Part shown: positions 54,278-63,832 of the stretch, in pieces | Position numbering within the stretch: the stretch's first letter is position 1 | How the letters are laid out: each line of letters starts with the position of its first letter | Origin: Granulicella aggregans | GTDB taxonomy: Bacteria > Acidobacteriota > Terriglobia > Terriglobales > Acidobacteriaceae | Reading direction: 5' to 3' | Length of the DNA: 64,000 bases | Assembly (NCBI RefSeq): GCF_014203275.1 | Contig: NZ_JACHIP010000013.1 | Location: forward strand, 1-64,000 | Made by a program: the position numbers and the translations under genes | Notes under the pieces: model-generated | What the model was told of the DNA's origin: nothing | Database searches by the model: none | Seen by the model: the letters and a program-made list of their open reading frames with translations, nothing else

Positions 54278-57184
54278 CTATGGTTTCGGCAACGTTCCGA
54301 AGTACAGGCTGATGTGGCCCTTGTATTCACTGTTTGCAAGGGCCGGCTGGCCCGATGGCCCCATGGTTTGCGGACCGCCGAACTTGTTGCCAATGGCTGG
54401 GATGGCATTCAGGAACGAAAGTCCGGTGGATGGAAACGGCACAGCAACCTGGCCGAGCAGTTTTTCGGATGCCGTTTTGGGTGCAAAGACCTGCAGGTAG
54501 ACCGGCGAGTCAGGGTGCTGCTCCAGCGTAGCGGTAATCTCACCTTCGGTGGTGTTAAATTGCACCCAGCGCACGCCGGAATAGAACCCCTTGAACACCG
54601 GGTAGTCGAAGTGATCTCCCGGCTCCAGGTCATCCGGATCGCCCACCATGGTGTTGTTATAGGACCTCTGCCACACATCGAGAGTTCCACCGGCTAGGCG
54701 GTTTTGGTAGACGGGATTGGGTCCTTGTCCGAAGAAGCGCATGCCCTTCACGTCGGCCTCAGGATAGTCGAATCCTATGCCGAAGTACTCATGGACACCG
54801 CTCATGGCGTACTCGTAGTCAAGCGATAGCCATCCGTTAGGCTTCAGACGGTAGAGCAGCGACTTCATGGGACCGTCGAACGTCACTGAGACGACCAGAT
54901 CGCCGCCCTCTATCGCGTGCGTGACTGATACCAGCTTCGAGGGTGCGGCAGTGGATTGCGGCGGCAAGGACGTAGTTTGCCCGCGGACAGGCACAGGTCG
55001 AGGGTCCATGGCAACAACGCGAGGTCCGTTCTTCAGCGAGTACGTATGTCCCTGCCGCGAGGCAGACACTAGCAGCCCGCTGGTCTTGTCAATTTGGATG
55101 GACACATCGCCGGCCTTCGCGGTCAATGCGTCCGACGTTTCCGTCCACGCAGGTTTTGCTCCGCCACCATTCTTCGCCGTGGCTTCCGGCGCGCTTGCGA
55201 TGCCTTGTACAGGCCAGACATAGGTCTGGATTACCCGTCCCGTTGCATCCCGGATAATCAGCCGGGTGGCGTCTGCCTTGGCCTTGCCGCGTCCGGATGC
55301 GGAAGCCGGAAGCCCCCATCCATCCCACGCTGCCGAGACCCCGGGCGCCAGCGAGTGTCCGTGGTCTGTCCGCGAGGCCAGCACCACGGACCCTGACAGT
55401 GCGTCGCTGGGTCGGCGGAATTCGATCGTCTGCCACTCGTACGTGCATCGGCTCGCGTTGAGGAAGCTGTAGCGGTTCGTCACGGCGTAGGCATGTGATC
55501 GGCTGTCAGGAGGCGTGACGATGACGGGCGACCAGAGCTGCTTGATGGTATCGAAGCTCGCTTCATGCTCGCGATACGGCCCAACAATGCCATCGGGCGC
55601 ATAGTTACCCTGGGAGTCGAGGATGCCGCCTTTGTCCACGCGCTTCACATCTTCGTCCAGTAGCGCCCAGACGAATCCGCCTGCGCCTGCCTTGCTCTTC
55701 AGTATCGCGTCCCAGTAATCCTGCATGCCTGCTCCCGCGCCGCCGTCATAGAGGCCGTGCAACATTTCCGTCGGGAATAGGACAGGATCGGCGGCGAGTT
55801 TCTGCTGCAGTCCTTCGTAGGTGGGATAGTGCTTGGTATCCGCAACACCTACAGGAAATTCGGCCCATGGATGCAGGACGAGACGCGTCTGCGGATCGTA
55901 CTTCGCGTAGTCGCCGTCCAGATCGAAGTTGAAGCCACCTTCATTCCCGTTATCCCAAAAGAGAATGGAGGGATGGTTCACATCATGCTCGACAAGCTCC
56001 TTCACCAGTTTCCTGCCGACACCGGTGTCATAATGCGCCTGCCAGCCCGTAAGCTCGTCCAGCACATAGAGACCAAGTTCGTCACAGGCATCCAAGAAGT
56101 GACGATCCGGCGGATAGTGGCTGGAACGGACCGCATTGCCATTCATTTCCTTGATCAGGTTGATGTCGTCCTTGGAGATCTTCTCGGAAAGGGTGCGGCC
56201 GGAATCCGGCCAAAATGAATGCCGGTCGACTCCTTTCAAGAAGATGCGATTGCCGTTGACGAACAGGCCTTGCCCGGGACGAACCTCAATCGTGCGGAAG
56301 CCGAATCTCTGGTGGACCGTGTGCACGACTTTCTCGTTTATCTTCAACCGCACGTCAAGCCGATATAGGTTCGGCGTCTCGGCGGTCCAGAGTCGCGGAT
56401 TGGAAATCTTTCCGGACAGGTGCGCCATACCGCCTAAAGTTGCACCTGTCACTATTACCGGATCTCCGAGCGGCTTGCCGCTCAAATCGAACACCTGTGC
56501 ATCCACCGTCGCCGCTGTGCCGGTCACTCCTGCCGTGCTTCGATCGGCGAGCCTGGCATCGACCTCCAGCACTCCTGCTGCGGTCGCATTGATGGCCAGG
56601 TGTTCAATGAACGTCTTCGGAACTGCCTCCAAATAAACCGGACGGAAGATTCCGGCGTAATTCCAGAAGTCGCCACGGCGCTCCGCGCGATTGACAGAGG
56701 CATCCGAGGATTCGTCATCGACGTCAACCTGAATCTCATTGGGCTGACCGGCGGGCTTGAGCAGGTGGGTGATGTCATAGTGGAAGGCATAGTACCCGCC
56801 CTGGTGAAGCGGACCCGCGGATTGGCCGTTGACCGTGACCCGCGTATCGGTCATGACGCCCTCGAAGTTCAGAGTGACTGCCTTGTCTCGCCACGTCGCG
56901 GGCGTAGTGAACGGGCGCTTGTAGACCCCGTGGATCTTGGTCCAGCCGCCTGCCGGCGCGACTCGGCCGTAGGTGTAGATGCCGAAGCCCTGCAGTTCCC
57001 AATTGGAAGGCACACTGATGGTGGACCACTGATTTGCATTCGGCCCGTGGTCGCACAGGAACTGCCACTTCACTGGATCGTCTTTGCCGAGCCCAGACAG
57101 ATATCGAACCTCAGTTTCGGCGGCGTGTGCTACTGGAACCACACAAAGGAGTAACAGAACCGTAAGGCAACCGAACGAACGCAT
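54278..57184 (-). CDS. Secreted GH2-family glycosidase
   Basis: ATG 57184 gives 968 residues with a signal peptide (MRSFGCLTVLLLLCVVPVAH). The jelly-roll domain (ISVPSNWELQGFGIYTYG), Ig-like domain and TIM barrel (GVDRHSFWPDSGRTLSEKIS) follow the GH2 order. The acid/base is Glu415 in DNGNEGGFNF. The nucleophile is less clear; FVWALLDEDVKR lies where the barrel ends. It differs clearly from the beta-galactosidase at 12606. Activity could be beta-galactosidase, glucuronidase or mannosidase. It lies 85 bp downstream of the serine hydrolase gene. Confidence 0.9.
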   Translation of the reverse strand: MRSFGCLTVLLLLCVVPVAHAAETEVRYLSGLGKDDPVKWQFLCDHGPNANQWSTISVPSNWELQGFGIYTYGRVAPAGGWTKIHGVYKRPFTTPATWRDKAVTLNFEGVMTDTRVTVNGQSAGPLHQGGYYAFHYDITHLLKPAGQPNEIQVDVDDESSDASVNRAERRGDFWNYAGIFRPVYLEAVPKTFIEHLAINATAAGVLEVDARLADRSTAGVTGTAATVDAQVFDLSGKPLGDPVIVTGATLGGMAHLSGKISNPRLWTAETPNLYRLDVRLKINEKVVHTVHQRFGFRTIEVRPGQGLFVNGNRIFLKGVDRHSFWPDSGRTLSEKISKDDINLIKEMNGNAVRSSHYPPDRHFLDACDELGLYVLDELTGWQAHYDTGVGRKLVKELVEHDVNHPSILFWDNGNEGGFNFDLDGDYAKYDPQTRLVLHPWAEFPVGVADTKHYPTYEGLQQKLAADPVLFPTEMLHGLYDGGAGAGMQDYWDAILKSKAGAGGFVWALLDEDVKRVDKGGILDSQGNYAPDGIVGPYREHEASFDTIKQLWSPVIVTPPDSRSHAYAVTNRYSFLNASRCTYEWQTIEFRRPSDALSGSVVLASRTDHGHSLAPGVSAAWDGWGLPASASGRGKAKADATRLIIRDATGRVIQTYVWPVQGIASAPEATAKNGGGAKPAWTETSDALTAKAGDVSIQIDKTSGLLVSASRQGHTYSLKNGPRVVAMDPRPVPVRGQTTSLPPQSTAAPSKLVSVTHAIEGGDLVVSVTFDGPMKSLLYRLKPNGWLSLDYEYAMSGVHEYFGIGFDYPEADVKGMRFFGQGPNPVYQNRLAGGTLDVWQRSYNNTMVGDPDDLEPGDHFDYPVFKGFYSGVRWVQFNTTEGEITATLEQHPDSPVYLQVFAPKTASEKLLGQVAVPFPSTGLSFLNAIPAIGNKFGGPQTMGPSGQPALANSEYKGHISLYFGTLPKP

Positions 57185-57269
57185 AGCATCTCCAGACAAC
57201 AACAAGTTTGCAAAGGACAGACTCCCCAGTGCTCCTACACCAATGGGCACGAGCACAAAGTTTCTGCCT

Positions 57270-58379
57270 CTAGTGATCTTTCTTCTTTGGATGAGCAATT
57301 AGATTTGCTATCGTGCCCTTCAACTCCGCTTGATCCGCAGGATCTTCAGAAAGTGGCGCTGCCTGAAAAGCTGGCAGAAGGTGATCCCAGATGGCGTTCA
57401 GCTCTCCCTGCATGTTGCCTGTATCCGCGGTGATGGCAACGACGGCGTCCTGGTCCGGCATCACGACGATGAATTGACCGCCCGCTCCGTCCGCGCGGTA
57501 GGCGTTGTGACGGCAACGCCAGAACTGGAAGCCGTACCCTTCTATCCAGTCGGGCCCGATCTGTGCGTGGCTCTCCTTCTGGTTATCAATCTGCTTGGAA
57601 GTCGCCTGCTCGACCCATTTGCGTGGAACCAACTGCTTGCCGTTCCACCTGCCTTTCTGCAGGTATAACTGCCCCAGCTTGGCGATATCCTCCGTGCGAA
57701 GGTAAAGACCGTAGCCGCCAAGCGAATTACCCTCTGGGCTGGCATCCCATCGGGGAGATTCGATGCCCAGCGGACCGAAGACACGAGGCTTGAGATACTC
57801 AAGCGCCGTCTGTCCCGTGACCTTGGTGACGATGGACGAGAGCACGTAGGTGCCCATGGTGTTGTACAGGAAATGAGTTCCCGGCTGAAACACCACAGCG
57901 TGCGCGAGAAACTGTTTGACCGTGGGTCCGCCATCCCGCTTGGGCTCCACGTCATGCCCGCCGGACATGGTAAGCAGGTCACGGACCGTCATCGCCCGCA
58001 GGTTCGCCGAAGCATTTAGCGGAGCGTCGGTCGGAAAGAACTTCACCACCCGATCGTCCAGCTTCAGCTTGTGCTCATGCATGGCAAGCCCGACAGCAGT
58101 AGAAGTAAAACTCTTGCTGACGGAATTCAGGACGTGAGGAGCATCAGCGTAGTTCGGCTTCCACCAGCCCTCCGCGATAACCTTGCCGTGCCGCAGAACC
58201 ATGAAGCTGTCGAAGGTTTCCACGTTCTTGTCCGCAGCTTGCACAAAGTCCAGGATGGCACGCGATGAGATGCCCTCAGCCTCTGGCGTGCTCCGAGGCA
58301 GGCTCTGTGCCTGCGTAGAAAGCGTGCACCCAAGCAGTGCGCCGACAACCATCCAACTGCGGATCCGATTCGTCTTCAT
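57270..58379 (-). CDS. Secreted serine hydrolase (beta-lactamase class C-like)
   Basis: ATG 58379 follows AGGAGGGG (369 residues). A signal peptide (MVVGALLGCTLSTQAQ) precedes the penicillin-binding-protein/class C fold. SxxK is SVSK at residues 86-89, the second motif YN occurs in FLYNTMGTYVLSS, and GAGGQFIVV takes the place of the KTG box. Such proteins are esterases, peptidases or transglycosylases. Its place at the head of the GH2/GH43 block suggests deacylation of the same glycan, an inference from context. Confidence 0.9.
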   Translation of the reverse strand: MKTNRIRSWMVVGALLGCTLSTQAQSLPRSTPEAEGISSRAILDFVQAADKNVETFDSFMVLRHGKVIAEGWWKPNYADAPHVLNSVSKSFTSTAVGLAMHEHKLKLDDRVVKFFPTDAPLNASANLRAMTVRDLLTMSGGHDVEPKRDGGPTVKQFLAHAVVFQPGTHFLYNTMGTYVLSSIVTKVTGQTALEYLKPRVFGPLGIESPRWDASPEGNSLGGYGLYLRTEDIAKLGQLYLQKGRWNGKQLVPRKWVEQATSKQIDNQKESHAQIGPDWIEGYGFQFWRCRHNAYRADGAGGQFIVVMPDQDAVVAITADTGNMQGELNAIWDHLLPAFQAAPLSEDPADQAELKGTIANLIAHPKKKDH

Positions 58380-59071
58380 TACCCCTCCTATTGCTGTCTT
58401 TACCTTGATCCAGCGCACTGTCTGGTTACTGCGTTGCGATCACCAGCTTCTTGCCGGCCGCAAGCTCACTGTGGTCGACAAAATAACCGTTCACCTTCCT
58501 GCCGCCGACCGTAATGCTGGTGATCGGTTGGCCCGAGTTCTTCTTTAGGATCGTCGCGGCGCGTGAATTGCTTGCTCATCGTTGGCATCCCCTCATTACG
58601 TAGCTCAAGCAAACCGCAGGCCGCGTTGTCTCTGCCGTGTTGGTGATATTCACAATGGTTGGCGTCAGGCCTTCGCCCGAAGCGCACTTCGGCTGGTTCG
58701 AACAACCCGCAACCGGTCCAATGGTGTCTGCTGGGGCTGCGATACCGGTCGTAATAACCTTCGGCGTGTGAGATTCAGCATTAAGTGTTAACGTCTCGAT
58801 CTGTGTTAAGGAGCAGCCTGCGCGCAGATAATGGCACGCCTAACCGCAGGACAAAAATACTCGAAAATGACAACGTTGTCTACGAATGCGGCATCTGGTC
58901 CCTGTCGACGCCAAAACAGCTAAACCGCAATATTGTAGAAGATAAGTTGGTCAGGTATGTTTGCGTCCAGAGTTGAGCCTCTGCACTGGTACTTCATGAA
59001 CTTTATTTCAGTCACTTTGGTCGATGCCGCCCTATGATCGGCCCCGGCACATTTGTACCAATTCAAGTGTC
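58380..59071. other. Decayed minus-strand region upstream of serine hydrolase
   Basis: Besides the glycosidase-like C-terminus at 58426-58575, a second protein-like stretch on the minus strand (about 58590-58760) reads GEGLTPTIVNITNTAETTRP AVCLSYV. I could not assign it. It seems that one or two secreted-enzyme genes were eroded here. Confidence 0.4.
58426..58575 (-). pseudogene. C-terminal glycosidase fragment
   Basis: The segment NSGQPITSITVGGRKVNGYF followed by VDHSELAAGKKLVIATQ and a stop resembles the C-terminal beta-domain of GH92-type alpha-mannosidases (the 'NGxxxxGYFIxHxxLxxGxxL' pattern). The catalytic parts are missing. Confidence 0.45.
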
Positions 59072-59114
59072 AGTCTTCGACCAGAACCTGACCTGAAAGG
59101 GTGGAGGATTTTGG

Positions 59115-59402
59115 ATGAAGGAGAAGCGTTTTTCTGTGGAGCAGATGGTTGGGATCTTGAAGCAAGCTGAAGCGGGTGTTTCTGTGACGGGGGTGATCCG
59201 GAAGGCAGGTACCAGCGAACAGACCTTTTACCGTTGGAAGGCGAAGTACGCCGGGTTGGAAGTCTACCAAGTACGCCAGATGGCTCAGCTGCAGGAAGAG
59301 AACCTGAGGCTGAAGCGGTTGGTGGCGGACCGAACGCTGGACACGACGATGCTTAAGGATGTGCTCTCAAAAAATGGTGAAGCCTTCGCGGCGTGGACCT
59401 AA
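59115..59402 (+). CDS. IS3-family transposase OrfA
   Basis: The 95-residue protein has the OrfA HTH (RFSVEQMVGILKQAEAGVSV ... TSEQTFYRWKAKYAGL) and a leucine-zipper region (QMAQLQEENLRLKRLVADRT). GTGGAGGA lies upstream. A run of six A (59369-59374) near its end is where IS3 elements shift into OrfB. OrfA alone cannot transpose the element. Confidence 0.88.
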   Translation: MKEKRFSVEQMVGILKQAEAGVSVTGVIRKAGTSEQTFYRWKAKYAGLEVYQVRQMAQLQEENLRLKRLVADRTLDTTMLKDVLSKNGEAFAAWT

Positions 59403-60234
59403 GGTCGATCGGTTGATGAGTAGCTATGGCGCGAGCTGACGGCACGCCTGCCGCGTTCTATGTGTGACTCGCGGGACGTATGGTTACCGAAGCTGCCTTG
59501 ATCCACGAACTGAGTTGCGGATGCGTATCCGCGAAATCGCTCAGGCGAGAGTGCGCTATAAATACCGCAAGATCTGCGTGCTGTTGAATCGCGAAGGCCG
59601 GGATGTAAGCAAGTATCTGGTGTATCGGCTGTGCAAAGAAGAAGGGCCGATGCTGAAGCGTACGAAGCCTGCGGGCAGGCGTAAGGCTGCTCGTCTGCGT
59701 GAAGACAAGGTCAAGCCGACAGGTCCTGATGAGGCCTGGAGCATGGACTTCGTCTCGGACCAGTTGCAGGACGGAACGCGTTCCGTTCGCTGACCATCGT
59801 CGATGTCTACAAGCGAGAACGGCGATGGCGATCGAGCTGGGCCAGAGCTCGAACGGAGACGATGTGGTGCTCACGCTGAATAAGTAAAGCTCGAACGCGG
59901 TGTTCCGAAGGTGTTATTTTGCGACAACGTCAGCGAGTTCACTAGTCATGCGATGGACCTGTGGGCTTTACCAGAATGGAACGAAGATCGACTTCTCAAG
60001 GCCCGGCAAACCGACCGACAATGCGTTCGTGGAAAGCTTCAATGGAACCTTCCGCAGTGAATGCCTGAACACGGACTGGTTCATGAACCTCAAGAGGCAA
60101 AGCATCTGATCGGAGCCTGGAGGCACGAATATAATGACGGTCGTCCTCACGCATCTCTCGCGGACAGTACACGAGGCGAGTTCGCCAGTCAGTACGCGGC
60201 TAGCCGCGTACTGACTGGAACCCAAACCGGTCGA
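59374..60234 (+). pseudogene. IS3-family transposase OrfB, multiply broken
   Basis: OrfB pieces in several frames read MVKPSRRGPKVDRLMSSYG, MRIREIAQARVRYKYRKICV, DEAWSMDFVSDQLQDGTR, LERGVPKVLFCDNVSEFTSH and DNAFVESFNGTFRSECLNTD. All three DDE segments can still be recognised, but stops and frameshifts (near 59430, 59790, 59885 and 60100) prevent a full protein. Confidence 0.85.
60185..60218. repeat. Perfect 34-bp palindrome at IS right end
   Basis: Left half CCAGTCAGTACGCGGCT and right half AGCCGCGTACTGACTGG are exact reverse complements without spacer. It lies inside the tail of OrfB, 10 bp before the right inverted repeat. It would form a very stable cruciform or hairpin. Confidence 0.9.
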
Positions 60235-60476
60235 AGACTAATTCTGACGCTGTTATAAAGATGCTAGGCCCTTCAGTAAAGGACACGAAATCTGTATCTT
60301 CATGTCTCGACATTGTTTGCGCGATGAAAAAAATGTCGAGCGTGAAAGAAGGGCAGTGGGTTGCGCTTCCATACATCTATCTCCTTTTGAATGTTTGAAT
60401 CTCTGGTGGAGAGCGAACTCGATTCAACTTGATCCGTGTGTTTGCAATACTTAGAGGAAGCGAAGAGCGCCAATCC

Positions 60477-61085
60477 TCACCAACGCTCGATGATTTGTTC
60501 GGGTCTGCGAACCACGCCGTGGATGGCCTGAGGCCCAAAGTGTGTCGTCGCAGGTCCCAAGAACACCAGTGAAATGTTTGAGTAGCTGACCTCGTCCCCT
60601 CCGGTTACACAGACCTGCAGGGTCGAGGACGGCGGATCCGTCTCGAAAGTGGCGTTGCTTCCATTTCCCGTCACCATCTTGACAGTGCCGTTTAGCTGAA
60701 AGCCCGACTTGGTCGCTGGACTGAACGTGGGGCAGCTATCCATGTTCCAGGTGATCGTTGCGTTGGTCAGCGTGATGTGGTGTGTGTGGGGGTTCTGGCC
60801 ACCCTTCGTCGCATCGAGAACGCCCGCCGTGGTCCCGTAGTCGGACATTGTCATATCGAGAGCAAAATCGGCGGTGCGCCACTCGCGGGCCCATTCCGGA
60901 TGCAGATCCAGTGTCCACTGAGCATGCATCTCGTACGGTCCGCCATTGACGTTCGCCGGGGTATAGTCGTTGATCAAGCCGCTGTAGTGCACTGGTCTGC
61001 GTTCCTGGGCCAGAGCGCAGCTCGCTGAAACCAGTAGGAAGAGTGAGAGCTTGCATGCGGCCGAAGCCAGAGAATTGCTTTTCAT
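60477..61085 (-). CDS. Secreted protein of unknown function
   Basis: ATG 61085 gives 202 residues with a signal peptide (KLSLFLLVSASCALAQERRP). The mature part is beta-rich: YSGLINDYTPANVNGGPYEM, ATITWNMDSCPTFSP and STLQVCVTGGDEVSYSNISL. Two Cys residues (in MDSCPTF and LQVCVTG) could form a disulfide. I do not recognise a family. It is divergent from the HTH/TPR regulator at 61341, which might control it. Confidence 0.75.
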   Translation of the reverse strand: MKSNSLASAACKLSLFLLVSASCALAQERRPVHYSGLINDYTPANVNGGPYEMHAQWTLDLHPEWAREWRTADFALDMTMSDYGTTAGVLDATKGGQNPHTHHITLTNATITWNMDSCPTFSPATKSGFQLNGTVKMVTGNGSNATFETDPPSSTLQVCVTGGDEVSYSNISLVFLGPATTHFGPQAIHGVVRRPEQIIERW

Positions 61086-61340
61086 GATGGGTCTCCAGTT
61101 CTGGGATTGGCGCTCAAGCTGCTGAAGATGACAGAGCTTCTCGAGAATTGAGAAAATTGGCCGGGACCTCAGTGACTTCACGCCTGAACTGATGCCACCA
61201 TCGTGGACTCACGCACCCGGGTCAAGCGGCAAGTCAGAGGACAGCTACGTGCAGTCAAATACCGTCTATTGCGGCTCTCGCCGACAGATTTATAACCCGC
61301 TCATTTCCGGTGCGATAAGCTGATTCTCCCGGAGATCTTC

Positions 61341-63149
61341 ATGGCTGAGCCGTCGTGTCAAATTTCGCCTGTAGCCAGCGAGTCCGAAAAGCGACTCGAT
61401 TCGTGGAAGGAGATCGCGGCCTACCTAAACCGCGATGTCACGACCGTCCAGCGCTGGGAGAAACGGGAGGGAATGCCAGTCCATCGGCATGTCCACGACA
61501 AGCGCAGCTCTGTATACGCCATTACCCACGAACTCGATGCCTGGATTCAGAGCAGACGTTCGCGCGTGGACGAGTCGGAGCCCGAGACAGAATTACCATC
61601 GGCCACTCCTGACTACACTGAGGCGACTAATCGCAGAGGAGCTTACCTGCGCTTTGCCCTCGCAGCATTTCTTGGATTCGACCTGGCGGTTGTTGCTTGG
61701 CTCGTATTCCAGCACCGTGCAACTACCTCGGTTGTAACTCCGATTCATTCGTTGGCGGTACTGCCGTTACGGAACTTGTCTGGGGATGCCACACAGGAGT
61801 ACCTAGCTGATGGCATTACCGAGGCCTTGATCGGGCGCCTTGCAAACATTCACGATCTTCGGGTGATCTCCCACACGTCTGTAATGCATTTAAAAGACGC
61901 CCAACTGTCCATACCGCAGATCGCAAAAACACTGGGGGTGGATGCTATTGTCGAAGGCTCCGTCATGACACAGGGTGATCACATTCGGGTTACGGCACAG
62001 CTCATTCGCGGTGCGACCGACCAGCACTTCTGGTCCGAGACCTATGACCGCGGAATAAGCGATGTGCTGAGCTTGGAGAGCGAACTGGCTCAATCCATTG
62101 CAGACAAAGTGGAGGTCACGGTCACCGGGGAGGAACACCAGCGGCTCAGCTCGGCGCGTCCTGTTGCGCCTGAAGTTTACGAGAGCTATTTGAAAGGCGG
62201 ATTTGCCCTAGGCCAGGGAAACAGAGCCGGCGATGAGCAAAGCATTCATTATTTTGAAGATGCAATCAGGAGAGACGAAACGTTTGCGCCAGCTTACGTG
62301 GGACTGGCCCGGGCGTACACCAACCTCGGAACGGTATTTAGTGGAGTTCCTCCGGAAGCAACGCGGCCAAAGGTAATCAGTTTTGCTCGAAAAGCGTTGA
62401 CGATCGATCCTAATCTTAGTGAAGCCCACGTCGCTCTGGCCTTTGTCTTGCAGGAAGAATGGCACTGGACGGAAGCGGAAGCGGAGTACAAACGCGCCCT
62501 CGAATTGAACCCGAACGATGCACAGGCCTACTCCTGGTTTTCCCTGTGGCAGGTATGCCAGGGACAAACGGACAAGGCTGTTGCATCCATCGAGCATGCT
62601 CGGGCGCTGGACCCGGTCGGGGTCTCGGGTGGCAGCGTAGCTTGGATTCTGTTCCAGTCACATCGATACGAAGACGCTATCCGCGAATCAAGCAGCGCCT
62701 TGGCCATCCAACCGAACAGCGCGATCACGCTTACGGGCCTTGGATTTGCGTTGATCGCGGACAATAAGTCGGCAGACGCAATTCCAGTGCTGGAAAAAGC
62801 CGTCTCCCTTTCGCATGATAGCCCTGCTGCGACTGGCGTGTTGATCAGGGCATACGCCCACGCAGGCCGACGCGACGACGCGGTCCGCCTCCTCGCCGAA
62901 CTGAACAATCGTAGGAAGACGGGTTACGTTCCATCCGGTGCGTTCGTGAACGCTTACCTTGGTCTTGACGACAAGGAACAGGCCTTCTATTGGCTCGAGC
63001 AAGCATACAAAGAACAGTCAAATATCCTGCAGTTCCTCAATAGCCACCCATATTTCGACCCAATTCGCGAAGACCGTCGTTTCGCCGACCTGGTCCGCAG
63101 GGTTGATCTGAAGGAAACGAGCATTACGACTTCTGGCTTCACTCGGTAG
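61341..63149 (+). CDS. HTH-TPR membrane regulator
   Basis: This 602-residue protein starts with a MerR-like HTH (SWKEIAAYLNRDVTTVQRWE KREGMPVHR, residues about 22-50), then one membrane helix (FALAAFLGFDLAVVAWLVF), then a TolB-N-like domain (SLAVLPLRNLSGDATQEYLA DGITEALIGRL) and C-terminal TPR repeats (EAHVALAFVLQEEWHWTEAE AEYKRALELNPND). This arrangement is common in Acidobacteriota, where such proteins are thought to be signal-responsive transcription regulators. CGGAGA lies upstream of the ATG. Confidence 0.9.
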   Translation: MAEPSCQISPVASESEKRLDSWKEIAAYLNRDVTTVQRWEKREGMPVHRHVHDKRSSVYAITHELDAWIQSRRSRVDESEPETELPSATPDYTEATNRRGAYLRFALAAFLGFDLAVVAWLVFQHRATTSVVTPIHSLAVLPLRNLSGDATQEYLADGITEALIGRLANIHDLRVISHTSVMHLKDAQLSIPQIAKTLGVDAIVEGSVMTQGDHIRVTAQLIRGATDQHFWSETYDRGISDVLSLESELAQSIADKVEVTVTGEEHQRLSSARPVAPEVYESYLKGGFALGQGNRAGDEQSIHYFEDAIRRDETFAPAYVGLARAYTNLGTVFSGVPPEATRPKVISFARKALTIDPNLSEAHVALAFVLQEEWHWTEAEAEYKRALELNPNDAQAYSWFSLWQVCQGQTDKAVASIEHARALDPVGVSGGSVAWILFQSHRYEDAIRESSSALAIQPNSAITLTGLGFALIADNKSADAIPVLEKAVSLSHDSPAATGVLIRAYAHAGRRDDAVRLLAELNNRRKTGYVPSGAFVNAYLGLDDKEQAFYWLEQAYKEQSNILQFLNSHPYFDPIREDRRFADLVRRVDLKETSITTSGFTR

Positions 63150-63832
63150 GACCGGCTTGTCACAATCTGACGCGGCCGCTCTGCGACGATGGGACTTGCA
63201 CCTGGCTGAGCGTGGCGGCAAACAGTCGCGTAACCGAGCCATCGTCGCTGTTGCACGCAAACTCGCTGTCCTGCTCCATCGCATCTGGGTCACGGAATAA
63301 CCGTACATGCCGTTCTATGCAGAAGTAGTTTCAAAAGTCTGAACCATGTTTACTGTTGCTAACCCCGCGTCTCGACGACTGCGTGTCGTTGTGGGCCTTC
63401 ACAGGGCCGGCCGAAAACTAGCAACATCGACTTCTCCGTGTGACCCCATCCCGTCGCAGAGCCAAGAGCGGCTCATTCAAAGTGCGAATAGAAATCAAGG
63501 TCGAGAGGCAAGGACCACCGGAACAAACAACACCAAAGGCAAAGACGCTATGAAAGTGAGAACAAGAACAAACGCCGCTTGACATAAAGTGACCTGCTGA
63601 TCGAAACAACGACTTTGGAGGAGAGAGGGCATAGCGCCACGAGGGTAGCAATCGGGTCTCAGTGAAGGTGCCGGGCGATGGTCTTCTCTCTGCGATGGTC
63701 CTCTCTATCTGGATGCGGTGCAGCAAATGTCCGATGATGCGGTTCGCGCTCAATTCGTCAATATTTCCGTGGACTTAGCCGACCGCGTTTCCTATACTGG
63801 CGGCGAGGTCTTACGCTCCCTGGAGATGGATC
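63150..63832. other. Intergenic stretch with IS110 fragment
   Basis: Apart from the IS110 C-terminal fragment, no gene was recognised. The other frames lack family features. Confidence 0.4.
63169..63300 (+). pseudogene. IS110-family transposase C-terminal fragment
   Basis: The frame ends with GGKQSRNRAIVAVARKLAVL LHRIWVTE, the conserved C-terminus of IS110 transposases. Everything upstream is lost. The reading is clear but the element is dead. Confidence 0.75.

Larger units (their letters stand above)
59072..60239 (+). mobile_element. IS3-family insertion sequence, decayed
   Basis: The ends carry an 11-bp inverted repeat, AGTCTTCGACC (59072-59082) and GGTCGAAGACT (60229-60239). Total length is about 1.17 kb, normal for IS3 elements. 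OrfA is intact, OrfB is broken. No target-site duplication could be fixed because the exact tips are uncertain by a few bases. Confidence 0.8.
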
